This document shows, in pieces, positions 1 through 10,205 of a stretch of DNA of 32,763 nt (position 1 is the stretch's first letter; every line of letters starts with the position of its first letter). A program made the translations under genes and the position numbers. This stretch comes from Fidelibacterota bacterium (GTDB taxonomy: Bacteria > Fidelibacterota > Marinisomatia > Marinisomatales > UBA1611). The notes beneath the pieces were generated by a model that had not been told where the DNA came from, did not search any database, and saw only the letters and a program-made list of their open reading frames with translations. The stretch covers positions 1 to 32,763 of the forward strand of contig JAOLAV010000010.1 of the NCBI GenBank assembly GCA_028338895.1. The letters run 5' to 3'.

Positions 1-10
1 TTTAAAAGGA

Positions 11-1763
11 TTAATATTTAGTCAATGCTAATTTATTAAAAATTTCTTTTGCTATCGGAGCTGCATTAGAGCCACCAGAACCACCATTCTCAAGTAAAAC
101 TACAATTGAATATTTCTTAGACTTCTTTTCTATCCACCCAATAAACCATGCATGATCTTCACCATGTGGGTTTTCAGCTGTTCCTGTTTTACCAAATAAT
201 TTAAGACCTTCAATATTTGGGTCTGCAGCTCGACCTGTTCCTTTTTGAGCAATAATAACTTGCCTCATATCAAATACAATCTGGTCCCAATCTTCATCTT
301 TAAGATTCATTTTATAATATTTATTTGGTTTATTTAATTTTACAAAATGTGGCTGAGCTGTACTTCCTCGAGTGGAAAGAATATTTATATAATTAAAAAC
401 TTGCATCGGTGTCACTAAAATTTCACCTTGCCCAATACAAAAATTAAGAAGAGCTCCCTTACTCCATCCTGATCTACCGTATCTCTGATTCATATAGAGC
501 TTTGTAGGTACTATGCCTTTTAATTCACCTTCAATATCAATACCAACTGGTTCACCAAATCCAAACAATTTAAAGAAATGGGAAAGAATATTTAGGTCGT
601 AATAATCAATAGTTTTGTAAAAATAGATATCGCACGAATTACTTATTGCCTTAGTTAGATCAACATTGCCATGGCCATCTGTGTACCAACAACCAAATAC
701 TCGATCACCAAATTGATAAACCCCTTTACATTCTTGAAAGCTTAGAGGGTTAAAATCAGGGTTATTTAAAAGTGCGGCCTCTGTCACCATTTTAACTATT
801 GATCCAGGTGGATATAGTCCTCTATTAAATCTATTTACTAATGGTTTATCAGGATGATTTAAAACCGATTTCCAATCATTCTCTGATATTCTTCCTGTAA
901 ATAAATCAGGTTTAAAATCTGGTTTACTAACTGCTCCTAATATTTCTCCAGTTTCGGGTATTCCAACAATTATTACACCTTTTTTTTCGATCATAAGACT
1001 TTCAATTTTTTTTTGAATATCAATATCAATCGTAGTTAGAATATTTTGACCTGGTTCAGGATTAGTTGGTAAAAAGTCGGATACATGACCTACTTCTCTT
1101 CCATATGCATCAACTTGATAAAACTGCACTCCTCTAGTCCCCTTCAAAAAACCTTCATAACTTTTTTCCAAGCCACTCCATCCAATAATGTCTCCAAATT
1201 CATACTCATTTATTTTTTCTAAAGAGTTTCTTATATTTTTATCAACTTCTTTAACATAACCTAAAATATGAGAAGCTCTTATTTTAGAGGGGAAATATCT
1301 TTCAGCAAATTGTTGGTAATAAATACCTTTAAGTTCTAATCTATTCTCTTCTAAACGAGAAACTTGATCAAAGGTTAAATCTTTTGCTAATCTTGTTGGA
1401 ATAAATCTTCCTCGATAATACTTCTTATAATTTTGGGATACGTTAAATGAATCTAGACCTATAATAGAAGATATGGTTTTAAATGTTTTTCCTTTTTTCA
1501 TCTAATTCACCTGGAATTGCATTTAGAATATATGTAGGCGAATTATCTACTAGAATTTGTCTATTTCGATCAAGGATTAGGCCTCTTGGAGCAGAGGTTG
1601 TGACTTTTCTAATTCTATTCGTATTTGCTTTTTTTGAATATTGATCATGACCTATTATTTGTAATTGAAAATACCTTGAAATTAATATTATCATTAAAAG
1701 CCAAGTAACAGAGAGTACAAAAAGATACTGCTTGAATGATACAAGGTTATCAGTTTTCAGCAT
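11..1763 (-). CDS. mrdA: Penicillin-binding protein 2 (class B PBP, elongasome transpeptidase), interrupted by a frameshift near 1493-1498; ORFs 1479..1763 (N-terminal TM and dimerization part) and 11..1501 (rest)
   Basis: N-terminal ORF has a TM segment plus APRGLILDRNRQILVDNSPTYILNAIPGELDE. The second ORF continues with LGYVKEVD, GWSGLEKSYEGFLKGTRG, active-site PPGSIVKM (SxxK), SNSCDIYFY (SxN) and GKTGTAENPHGEDHAWFIGW (KTG). It lies next to mreD/mreC/mreB. Confidence 0.9.
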
Positions 1764-2252
1764 TTATTCATTTTTATGCAATGGTGATATAAATTGCAAT
1801 AGAGTAATAAAAGAAAGAGTATAAATGGTTGTCCCAAACCATTTACCTAAAAAAACCCCCTTATTGAAAGCCCATAAGTCTTGATACTGAATTAAACAAA
1901 AAATAAAAAATTGAATAGTAATTATAAGAGCCCAGCAAAAAGCATAGGATACAGGGCTCATTTTTTTAAAAAGACCTTTTAAATTCCCGGCTAAATATCC
2001 TGTCAGAGAGTAAGTCATTGGCAATAATCCAAAGAAGATAGCAGTACCGGATAAATCCACAATAAATCCTAAAAAAAAGCCTGAAATGACTCCTATTGAT
2101 CGACCATACCTGACAGAAAAATACAAAATTAAAATTAATGGAAAGTCAGGACGAATGGTTCCTATCGTTAAAAAATCAGCAATTAATAATTGAAAAAGCC
2201 AAATGAAAATAATTGGAACTATAAAATCAGTCCATTTCATTAATTTTCTCAA
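1764..2252 (-). CDS. mreD: Rod shape-determining protein MreD
   Basis: Hydrophobic 162 aa protein (RPDFPLILILYFSVRYGRSIGVISGFFLGFIVDL), located between mreC and mrdA. Confidence 0.88.
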   Translation of the reverse strand: MRKLMKWTDFIVPIIFIWLFQLLIADFLTIGTIRPDFPLILILYFSVRYGRSIGVISGFFLGFIVDLSGTAIFFGLLPMTYSLTGYLAGNLKGLFKKMSPVSYAFCWALIITIQFFIFCLIQYQDLWAFNKGVFLGKWFGTTIYTLSFITLLQFISPLHKNE

Positions 2253-3027
2253 TAATTACAAAAACATTTTGAAAAGAGCTCATGTTATTTGGAAGCTTCA
2301 AGTTTACAATTTTTTGAAAACTTCCGCGGTCATCGAAGACTCCAGAGACTGAACCTACAGGAAGTCCGGAAGGGTAAATATCACTAAAACCAGATGTTAC
2401 AACTTTATCGCCAATATTAATTTTAACATTTTTTTGAACTTCTCTTATCTGAGCTTTTCCATTTTTTATTAAGCGAAGAATTCCCGTTGCTCCGCTAGGA
2501 AGGATCCGAACACTTAATCTGTAGTTAAGATCTGTAATTAATTGAACAATTGAAGAATGCCCTCCAACTTCTACTGTTTTACCAATAACTCCTTTTGGTG
2601 TTAATACTGCTTGATTTTTATAAACGCCATCTTCAAAGCCGACATTTATTACTATTGATAATAAATTGGGTTGTAAACCTTTATTTACTACTCTAGCTGG
2701 TTTCATTATTAGTTTTGTTCGTTTTTTTAAATCAAGCATACTCAATAATTCATCATTTTCGACTTGAAGATTGAGCATTGATTCAACTTGTAATGAGAGT
2801 TCTAAATTTTTTTTCCTTAAAATTTGAGTTTCAATTTCAAGAAACATTAGGGACCGAATAAAAGTAATAGGGGAAGACATAAATGAAACGACCTCTGCTG
2901 CTTTCCCTCGAACAACACCCATCTCAGGACTAGTATTATTCAAGATTAGGAGTAAAGATAGGGTTAAGGCTAATATAAAAAGAAGATGATCTTTATGCCT
3001 TACAATGGCAAGGTATAATCCGTACAT
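2227..3027 (-). CDS. mreC: Rod shape-determining protein MreC
   Basis: N-terminal TM, coiled coil, then ARVVNKGLQPNLLSIVINVGFEDGVYKNQAVLTPKGVIGKTVEVGGHSSIVQLITD, which is typical of MreC. Adjacent to mreB. Confidence 0.93.
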   Translation of the reverse strand: MYGLYLAIVRHKDHLLFILALTLSLLLILNNTSPEMGVVRGKAAEVVSFMSSPITFIRSLMFLEIETQILRKKNLELSLQVESMLNLQVENDELLSMLDLKKRTKLIMKPARVVNKGLQPNLLSIVINVGFEDGVYKNQAVLTPKGVIGKTVEVGGHSSIVQLITDLNYRLSVRILPSGATGILRLIKNGKAQIREVQKNVKINIGDKVVTSGFSDIYPSGLPVGSVSGVFDDRGSFQKIVNLKLPNNMSSFQNVFVIIEKINEMD

Positions 3028-3033
3028 AAACTT

Positions 3034-4059
3034 TTAAAGCAATACGGCTTCGTATTTTTTTAAATTCTCAAGAACCATACCAGTTCCTCTAACAACTGCT
3101 AGTAATGGATCCTCTGAAACATTAACTGGGACATTTGTCCTTTCTCTAATTATTTGATCTATCCCCTTAAGAAGGCTACCACCTCCGGCTAGTATTATGC
3201 CTCTTTCAAGAATATCAGCAGCAAGTTCAGGTGGTGTTTGCTCTAGACACCTTTTTACAGCTTCAACAATTTGGTTAACTGGGTCTTTTAAAGCTTGCCT
3301 TACTTCATCAGATGAGACTTCAATAGTTTTAGGAATACCTGAAACTAGATCCCTTCCTTTAACAGCTATTTCTATTGACTTCATTTTCATAGCTGATCCA
3401 ACATTTTTTTTAATCTTCTCACTCATGCCTAAACCAATTTCTAATTTATGCTCGTTTCTAAACCACTGAAGGACTGCTTCATCCATTTCATCTCCAGCAA
3501 TTCTTATTGTTTCTTTTGTGACAACTCCATTCAAAGATATTACTGCGATTTCAGTGGTTCCACCTCCAATATCAACAATTATATTACCTATTGGCTTACT
3601 TATATCTAAACCAATACCAATTGCAGCTGCAACAGGCTCTTCAATGAGGTAGACTTCTCGAGCATTAGCACGTTCGCCAGAATCTTTAACTGCCCGCCTT
3701 TCAACTTCTGTTACACCAGAGGGAACACAGATCACCATTCTAGGACGAGCTAAACGATTTAAATTAATTTTGCGTATAAATCCTTGAAGCATACCATCTG
3801 TCATTTTAAAGTCTGCAATGACACCGTCCTGAAGTGGTCTTATCGTCTCCAGCTCACGATGTGTTTTACCTAGCATCGCTTTAGCCTCGTCTCCGACTGC
3901 AACTATAGTGTCATTATGAACATTTCGAGTTACGATAGATGGTTCGTTGACTACAATGCCACGACCTTTCAACCATATTAAGGTATTTGCGGTGCCGAGA
4001 TCAATTGCTACGTCTCCGGATATCCAATTTAGTAGATTAGGAAAATTCATAGATGCCAT
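3034..4059 (-). CDS. mreB: Rod shape-determining protein MreB (actin-like)
   Basis: DVAIDLGTANTLIW, VAVGDEAKAMLGKTH, IRPLQDGVIADF, VDIGGGTTEIAVIS, GIILAGGGSLLKGID. Confidence 0.98.
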   Translation of the reverse strand: MASMNFPNLLNWISGDVAIDLGTANTLIWLKGRGIVVNEPSIVTRNVHNDTIVAVGDEAKAMLGKTHRELETIRPLQDGVIADFKMTDGMLQGFIRKINLNRLARPRMVICVPSGVTEVERRAVKDSGERANAREVYLIEEPVAAAIGIGLDISKPIGNIIVDIGGGTTEIAVISLNGVVTKETIRIAGDEMDEAVLQWFRNEHKLEIGLGMSEKIKKNVGSAMKMKSIEIAVKGRDLVSGIPKTIEVSSDEVRQALKDPVNQIVEAVKRCLEQTPPELAADILERGIILAGGGSLLKGIDQIIRERTNVPVNVSEDPLLAVVRGTGMVLENLKKYEAVLL

Positions 4060-4154
4060 TTTATTTAAATATTATTTAGAATCTCTAATTTAAGCATTTT
4101 TTATTTAGAATTTACTTAGCATTTAAATTATTTTAATTATTAAAACCTATTTGA

Positions 4155-5429
4155 CTAAAAGCTAGTATCTATGAAAGGATCCTCTAAGCGATAGTCACCA
4201 AAACCATTTTGATCTTTGAAAGAGAATTGTTTATTGACATTATTATAATACCAAACTTGATAACTATTATTAAGACTTGAGTTCGAATTAGATCTTCGTA
4301 TTTCATCTGGTGGCCCAAATAGGATATAAATCATTCCTCTATCTGTTTCCCATCCTGGCTGCCATCCATCAAAGTGTTCATTCGTGTAACTAATTCTTTT
4401 AAAATATTCATCCATTAATTCATTATTTTCTGTCAACGGTGTTGGGTCTCTTTTTTCCCATAATTCAAAAAAGAGATGTTCTTTATCAGCACTTTTTTTC
4501 TTTTTTAACTCTTTGACTTCATCTGCACTTAAAAGATATTTCATTTGTTTGAGTGCTAGATTCATATCTCCAACATAGTTTGATATTCCCGGTTTATAAA
4601 GACTGAAAACAACCTTTTCTTCAATTGATTTTGAACCCTGTTTCAATAAAAACCTAAACTCATTTCTCAAGTTCGTTAATTCTTTTACATCAATAAATAT
4701 TGAATGATTAAAAAAACCTTGATTCTCATCACTTTCAATCAGGGATAAAAGACTATCTGTAGATTTTTGATTCTTTAAATAGAGTTCAAGAGAATAACCT
4801 CCTTCGTTTAAAAAACCTGATATTTTGATATCAACTCCCAATCCAACATCTCTTACCTTATAGCCCTTTGTCGGTATTTTATTTTTATCAAATCCCCAAT
4901 TACCTTCAAGGTTTAGAAGGAATATCGGATTAACTAATCTGGGTTTTTTATTATACTTTTTTGATTCAATTTTTCTTTTTAAAAAACCTTTTTTTCGAGT
5001 ATCTAGGTCGTGTAGTTCTCCAATAATTTCATAATTCTTACCAATTGGGACATTTAAACCTATAAAATGTTTAGCATTTTTAATATATGACCTTGTATCT
5101 GTGTAATTCTTAACATTCATAGAATCCATCCATACTTTATTTAAATAATTCTGACCAGAATCATCTTTTAAAGAAATGGATGCTTGGTAATAAGCAATAT
5201 AAGAATTATTCTCTTTAACAAATTGCAAAGAGCTGTATGGAATCTCAATAAATGTTACAACTTTAATTGAATCTTTATTGACAGCCTCAACAAAAGGAAC
5301 TAAAGAAAATTTTTCTACACTTATTTTTTTCTTTGCTGTTCTTCCTAAACCTTGAGCCAAAATATTTTTTTGTGTAAAAGATAGTAACAGAAGGCATAAA
5401 ACTATATTTTTCATAAATCTCTTTTCCAT
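4155..5429 (-). CDS. GWxTD domain-containing protein
   Basis: C-terminal GWETDRGMIYILFGPPDEIRR...YQVWYYNN...FGDYRLEDP motif block; N-terminal signal-like sequence. Confidence 0.85.
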   Translation of the reverse strand: MEKRFMKNIVLCLLLLSFTQKNILAQGLGRTAKKKISVEKFSLVPFVEAVNKDSIKVVTFIEIPYSSLQFVKENNSYIAYYQASISLKDDSGQNYLNKVWMDSMNVKNYTDTRSYIKNAKHFIGLNVPIGKNYEIIGELHDLDTRKKGFLKRKIESKKYNKKPRLVNPIFLLNLEGNWGFDKNKIPTKGYKVRDVGLGVDIKISGFLNEGGYSLELYLKNQKSTDSLLSLIESDENQGFFNHSIFIDVKELTNLRNEFRFLLKQGSKSIEEKVVFSLYKPGISNYVGDMNLALKQMKYLLSADEVKELKKKKSADKEHLFFELWEKRDPTPLTENNELMDEYFKRISYTNEHFDGWQPGWETDRGMIYILFGPPDEIRRSNSNSSLNNSYQVWYYNNVNKQFSFKDQNGFGDYRLEDPFIDTSF

Positions 5430-7036
5430 TTGAATTTTATAAGTCCATTATTTGTAGCAGCCCATAGAACCTTATCTTCAACAATTATTTCATTTACTTG
5501 CCCAATAAAAGAGAATGAATAATCTTTAATAAATCCTGTTTTTTGATTAATCCTTACAATCCCATCATCGGTTCCTAAAAAAATATTATTCTTTTTTATA
5601 GCTAGAGAATAAACAGTTCTACTTTGGTATGTGACAGAGTTGAAAAGTAATTCCCATTCACTTTTATCAAAATCAAATTTAGCTATTCCCATGTCACCGA
5701 CAATATACATTTCGCCATTATGTTCTTTTATAGCAGTTATTCTTATCATGTTCTCGGCGAAAGATTTACGACCTAATTCCATGCCATTTTTCAATTGCGG
5801 TGAACTCTTAGAATAAACAAAAATACCCGATCTTGCTCCGATCCATATGTCATCTTGGTATTCTTCAATATCATAAATTGGATTTTCATTAAAAATATAT
5901 TCAATACCAATTGGATCTTCTCTTTTAGTAGAACGACTAATTCGACTTATTCCATTTGAAGAACCAACCCATATATGTAAATCATCTATATGTAAGGTCC
6001 ATAGTTGACCTGAAGGAATTCCTATCTCTTCACCAAAGGTACGCCAGTAAACTTTTTTTTGATCATAGAATAATAATAGATTATCACCTCCTGCCCATAA
6101 TTCATCACCTTCGGCTGTTAATGAAAAAATTGGTGTTGGGGTCATATTAATTGTTTCTTCAAACAAAAAAGAGCCAAATTGCTTTAACCAAGGATTTGTC
6201 CAAGAGATACCTTTTGAATTAACATAGTTAGGACTCCCGATCCAAATTTTATCACCATCTTTATACATCGACGAAACAGCAAAATTAGTTATATCAGGAA
6301 TCATTGGTGTGAAATTTTGCATAACTTCTGAAGCATGAAAAAAAGTTCCATCGTCTGTTCCAGCATATATATTTCCATACTTACCAATAAAACCGGTAGT
6401 GATTGTAACACGACGTCCCAAAGGATCAATTAGGTCATTGCCCGAATAAATCCAACCATCAGAAATTGAATAGTTCATGAATATTTCACTTAGTTCATTT
6501 TGGTTTGTAAATGGACCACTACTCCAATTGATTGAGACTTCATCTGGAATGGAGTAAATACCAACAAGAGACCCGGAAGAATGGCTTAGTTTAGCATACG
6601 ATGATCTAAGTTGAATCCAGATATATCCAACAGATGAGCCTATCTTTTTAACTTCATCGTAATCAGAGAGTCCAAGTGATTTTATTTCGACAGAAAACCA
6701 ATCACCCTCTCTAGAAAAACTATACTGAATGTGATTTGGAGTCGCTGCCCAAATATATCCGGTTTCAGAATCAAAATGAATTGCTGAAACATTATTACTT
6801 TCAAGTCCTTGTGCAATTGTTATGGGCTCATCGAAAGTAAGGTTGTAAATATTAAACCTTTTAATTCCACCATTTTTAGTAGCAATATAGAGATAGTTAT
6901 ATCCTTCGGATAGTGATTTTATTTCTCCCGGACCGTGATATAAGACCCAATCAAATGGTCTAAATCTTGAATCTGGTTGACTATTTATCATAGTAAAAGT
7001 TGATAGTAAAAAAATAACAAGATTAATTAAACGCAT
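5411..7036 (-). CDS. Secreted beta-propeller protein (two-component-regulator-propeller-like repeats)
   Basis: Signal-like N-terminus and repeated IWAATPN / IWIGSPN / LWAGGDN / IWVGSSNGISRI / IWIGARSGI / LGTDDGIVRI / LWAATNNGLIKF blades. Confidence 0.8.
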   Translation of the reverse strand: MRLINLVIFLLSTFTMINSQPDSRFRPFDWVLYHGPGEIKSLSEGYNYLYIATKNGGIKRFNIYNLTFDEPITIAQGLESNNVSAIHFDSETGYIWAATPNHIQYSFSREGDWFSVEIKSLGLSDYDEVKKIGSSVGYIWIQLRSSYAKLSHSSGSLVGIYSIPDEVSINWSSGPFTNQNELSEIFMNYSISDGWIYSGNDLIDPLGRRVTITTGFIGKYGNIYAGTDDGTFFHASEVMQNFTPMIPDITNFAVSSMYKDGDKIWIGSPNYVNSKGISWTNPWLKQFGSFLFEETINMTPTPIFSLTAEGDELWAGGDNLLLFYDQKKVYWRTFGEEIGIPSGQLWTLHIDDLHIWVGSSNGISRISRSTKREDPIGIEYIFNENPIYDIEEYQDDIWIGARSGIFVYSKSSPQLKNGMELGRKSFAENMIRITAIKEHNGEMYIVGDMGIAKFDFDKSEWELLFNSVTYQSRTVYSLAIKKNNIFLGTDDGIVRINQKTGFIKDYSFSFIGQVNEIIVEDKVLWAATNNGLIKFKWKRDL

Positions 7037-7177
7037 CTTATAAATTTACACTAATGGAAGGTAATGACATAGCACTCTAAGATTTAAACAAAGATTTTAT
7101 ACTACTTTAGATTTTATCTGAAAAGTAGCATTAAAAGAAATAATTCTCAGTTGAAATTAGGCCTCTATCAAAAAATA

Positions 7178-7945
7178 TTAGCTTTTAGGTTTATTAACTT
7201 TAGGTTTCTGATTACTTTTGTTAGGACGTTTATTAAGCGAAGTTTTGTAATTCCTATTATTTCTATTTGGTTTTCTTGAAACTCCGGGTCTTATTTTGGA
7301 TATATGTCCATGATCTAGATAAACCAATACAGAAGCAAAATGCTTTAAAGAGTTATCATTTGAAGCACTTAAAACAATTGTTGTTCCAAGAGTACGGTTC
7401 ATTTTTGTTATTTGATTTCTAAAGTCTTTTTCCATACTATTATTGAAATAAACGCCATAATCATCTATCAAAAGAACTCTGGGATCAACCTCGCATGCTA
7501 GTATCATTCCGAGCCAATTAATTTCACCAGGAGATACATCTTTAATTTTTCTATTCCAAAGGTTTTTGAAGCTACCTTCATTGAAGTATCTATTTTCGAT
7601 AACATTTTTTTTCTTACCAAACTTACTCAATACATATCCAGAGATTGTCTGACTTGAACTGGATAATTCTAAATTTCTTGAATAAAAAACATCACTAGGG
7701 GGAGCAATTTTACCGAACCAATTTTTTTTATATACTTGGTCATCATATAAAATTGTACCGGAAGTTTGTGATTCAACACCTGCTAAAATATTTAGAAGAG
7801 TTGATTTCCCACTACCAACAGTACCAATTATTCCATAGATAGTACCGGGATGTATTTCTAGTTTACTAACTTTTAGAGCATTGTATGTTCCAAAAGATTT
7901 TTCTAAGCCCGCTAATTTAAAAATCAGTCTTTTTGTTTGATTCAT
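7178..7945 (-). CDS. ABC-type ATPase-like protein with degenerate catalytic motifs and a basic low-complexity C-terminal tail
   Basis: Walker A GTVGSGKSTLL; signature-like VSPGE; Walker B VLLIDDYG; C-terminal RKPNRNNRNYKTSLNKRPNKSNQKPKVNKPKS. Confidence 0.75.
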   Translation of the reverse strand: MNQTKRLIFKLAGLEKSFGTYNALKVSKLEIHPGTIYGIIGTVGSGKSTLLNILAGVESQTSGTILYDDQVYKKNWFGKIAPPSDVFYSRNLELSSSSQTISGYVLSKFGKKKNVIENRYFNEGSFKNLWNRKIKDVSPGEINWLGMILACEVDPRVLLIDDYGVYFNNSMEKDFRNQITKMNRTLGTTIVLSASNDNSLKHFASVLVYLDHGHISKIRPGVSRKPNRNNRNYKTSLNKRPNKSNQKPKVNKPKS

Positions 7946-8005
7946 TTTTTCTCCTAAGGGTATTACCCCATCAAGAAAAGGATGAAATTAAAATCAATAT
8001 ATTAT

Positions 8006-8926
8006 TTAGTTCTCAAGCCAGCGTTCAGCATCTATTGCGGCCATGCAACCAGACCCCGCAGCTGTAACAGCCTGACGATAAGTATGATCTTGTACATCTC
8101 CACAAGCAAAGACACCTTCTAAGTTAGTATACGTTGAATCTGGTTTTGTTATGATATATCCAGATTCATCTAGTTCAATTACATTTTTAAATAATTTTGT
8201 ATTTGGGGTATGGCCAATAGCCATAAAAATGCCATCACAAGTTTCCTTTCTAATAACTCCAGATTTCTCATCTTTCATTAAAACGGAAGTTACACCACTT
8301 TCTTTATTCCCAATTATTTCTTCGATTGAAGAATTATACATAACTTTTATTTTAGGGTTTGAAAGAGCTCTGTCCACCATAATTTTTGAGGCTCTGAACT
8401 CTTCTCGCCTGTGAACTATAATAACTTCAGAAGCAAATTTTGTTAAAAACGTTGCTTCCTCCATTGCTGAGTCGCCACCTCCGACTACTAAAACTTTTTT
8501 GTCCTTAAAAAAGAATCCATCGCAAGTTGCGCACGCTGATACTCCATTACCCATTAATTTTGATTCAGATTCTAAACCAAGGAGTTTGGCTGATGCACCA
8601 GTTGAAATAATAATTGATTCAGCAGAATATTCCTGATCATTAGCAAAGACTGTAAAAGGACGTTTTGATAAATCAACTTTATCTACAGTTTCGAATAAAC
8701 ACTTCGCGCCAAATCTTTTAGCTTGTTTCCTGAATTCGTCCATCATATCTGGTCCCATGATACCATCTGGGAAGCCTGGATAATTTTCTACATCAGTTGT
8801 TATCGTCAACTGACCTCCTGGTTGAGTACCTTCAAAAACCAGTGGATTCAAGTTTGCTCTAGCCAAATAAATTGCAGCTGTTAAACCAGCTGGCCCGGAG
8901 CCAATAATAATTGCTTTCTGCTTCAT
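8006..8926 (-). CDS. trxB: Thioredoxin-disulfide reductase
   Basis: [22 protein letters not shown] active site, [39 protein letters not shown]. Confidence 0.97.
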   Translation of the reverse strand: MKQKAIIIGSGPAGLTAAIYLARANLNPLVFEGTQPGGQLTITTDVENYPGFPDGIMGPDMMDEFRKQAKRFGAKCLFETVDKVDLSKRPFTVFANDQEYSAESIIISTGASAKLLGLESESKLMGNGVSACATCDGFFFKDKKVLVVGGGDSAMEEATFLTKFASEVIIVHRREEFRASKIMVDRALSNPKIKVMYNSSIEEIIGNKESGVTSVLMKDEKSGVIRKETCDGIFMAIGHTPNTKLFKNVIELDESGYIITKPDSTYTNLEGVFACGDVQDHTYRQAVTAAGSGCMAAIDAERWLEN

Positions 8927-8947
8927 TTACCTTTTCGATTAACTTAT

Positions 8948-9274
8948 TTAAATAACTTCATCTAAAACGTCAGTAATATTCGCTTTTGGAACAGCACCGA
9001 CTATCTGATTTACTACTTCCCCATTTTTTAAAACAAGAAGTGTGGGGATACTTCTTACACCAAATTTCATTGCTGTGTTTTGATTTTTATCTACGTCTAC
9101 TTTACCAACTTTAATTTTACCTTCATATTCTCCTGCAATTTCTTCAATCATAGGAGCTATAGCTTTGCATGGTCCACACCAAGTTGCCCAAAAATCAATT
9201 AGGACAGGTAGCTCAGACTTTTCTACATCACTTTCAAAATTTTGATCTGTAAACTCATGAACACTTTCTGACAT
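8948..9274 (-). CDS. trxA: Thioredoxin
   Basis: [23 protein letters not shown]...[27 protein letters not shown]. Confidence 0.97.
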   Translation of the reverse strand: MSESVHEFTDQNFESDVEKSELPVLIDFWATWCGPCKAIAPMIEEIAGEYEGKIKVGKVDVDKNQNTAMKFGVRSIPTLLVLKNGEVVNQIVGAVPKANITDVLDEVI

Positions 9275-9362
9275 GTTACCAAATTCTCCGATAGTTTTAA
9301 ATATTAGTTATGGAAACTTAGGTTAACTTTTTAGAATGGAGTAATTAAAATCTTCGAATATT

Positions 9363-10205
9363 TTATCTAATTTTTAAAGTATCTAATAAAAAATCAGAGG
9401 GTATATTTAAAAACTCATTTGACAAATCGAATGAATAAGTCGGATCGACTAAGTTAAATTGTTCAATTGTTAGGTATGGTATAACAACATAACTACCAGG
9501 CTCGAAACTCAGACTATTCTTGTCAACATAATACCTCCAAATAGAAGTTTCATTCATGTCATATTCAACATATTTAATTTGATCTTGTATAATTAGTCCA
9601 TGGCTATCAAGTCCAACATGGTTATATATCTTGATATCATTATTTTCAATATTCTTGAAAATTAAACCTGAATTACATTCAAAAACACCATCCATATATT
9701 TATACGTTTTAACAACGATTCTACTTAATGCTTTTATTTGGAATCTGATTAAAAGTGTGTCGCTCTGCATTGAGAAAGTCTCTTCTGAAGGCAGAAAAAT
9801 CTGCCCTTCCAATATTTTTTTTAATTGAATATTCTTAACTAATTCGCCATTTTGATTAAAGTCTGTTTGGTTATTAGAGAAATCTCCATTAATTAAAAAG
9901 ACTTGAGCAGAGTCTAGAGCAAAGTTGAGGGCGAAAAAATATAATTTTATAGAACCTGAAATTTCATCTATTCCAGAAGGAAGATCTTTTAAAAGGATTG
10001 AAAAATTACCAACCCTATCTGTCTCACCAAGTATTTTAAAATTCTCATCCCATATAATTAATGGAATTTCCAAATTTTCCGATAAAAAGCCTATTTTCCC
10101 TGTTAGCTTTCTTTCTTTTGTTGGTTCACTTTCCCATAAAGGGTTTGAAGTACAACTCCAAAAGAATAGATAAAAAGACATAAAAATAAATTTAAATAGA
10201 TACAT
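9363..10205 (-). CDS. Hypothetical lipoprotein, probably co-transcribed with the upstream TonB-dependent receptor
   Basis: Lipobox-like FFWSCTSN near the N-terminus; start overlaps the 3' end of ORF 10192..12309. Confidence 0.6.
   Translation of the reverse strand: MYLFKFIFMSFYLFFWSCTSNPLWESEPTKERKLTGKIGFLSENLEIPLIIWDENFKILGETDRVGNFSILLKDLPSGIDEISGSIKLYFFALNFALDSAQVFLINGDFSNNQTDFNQNGELVKNIQLKKILEGQIFLPSEETFSMQSDTLLIRFQIKALSRIVVKTYKYMDGVFECNSGLIFKNIENNDIKIYNHVGLDSHGLIIQDQIKYVEYDMNETSIWRYYVDKNSLSFEPGSYVVIPYLTIEQFNLVDPTYSFDLSNEFLNIPSDFLLDTLKIR

Noticed and set aside
3197-3469. Plus-strand ORF antisense to mreB
   Set aside because: mreB is unambiguous on the minus strand; the plus ORF is a by-product of its codon structure.
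5631-6150. Plus-strand ORFs antisense to the propeller gene
   Set aside because: No recognisable protein features; the opposite strand has a clear repeated-blade protein.
8151-8414. Plus-strand ORF antisense to trxB
   Set aside because: Overlaps a highly conserved enzyme on the minus strand; composition is not protein-like.
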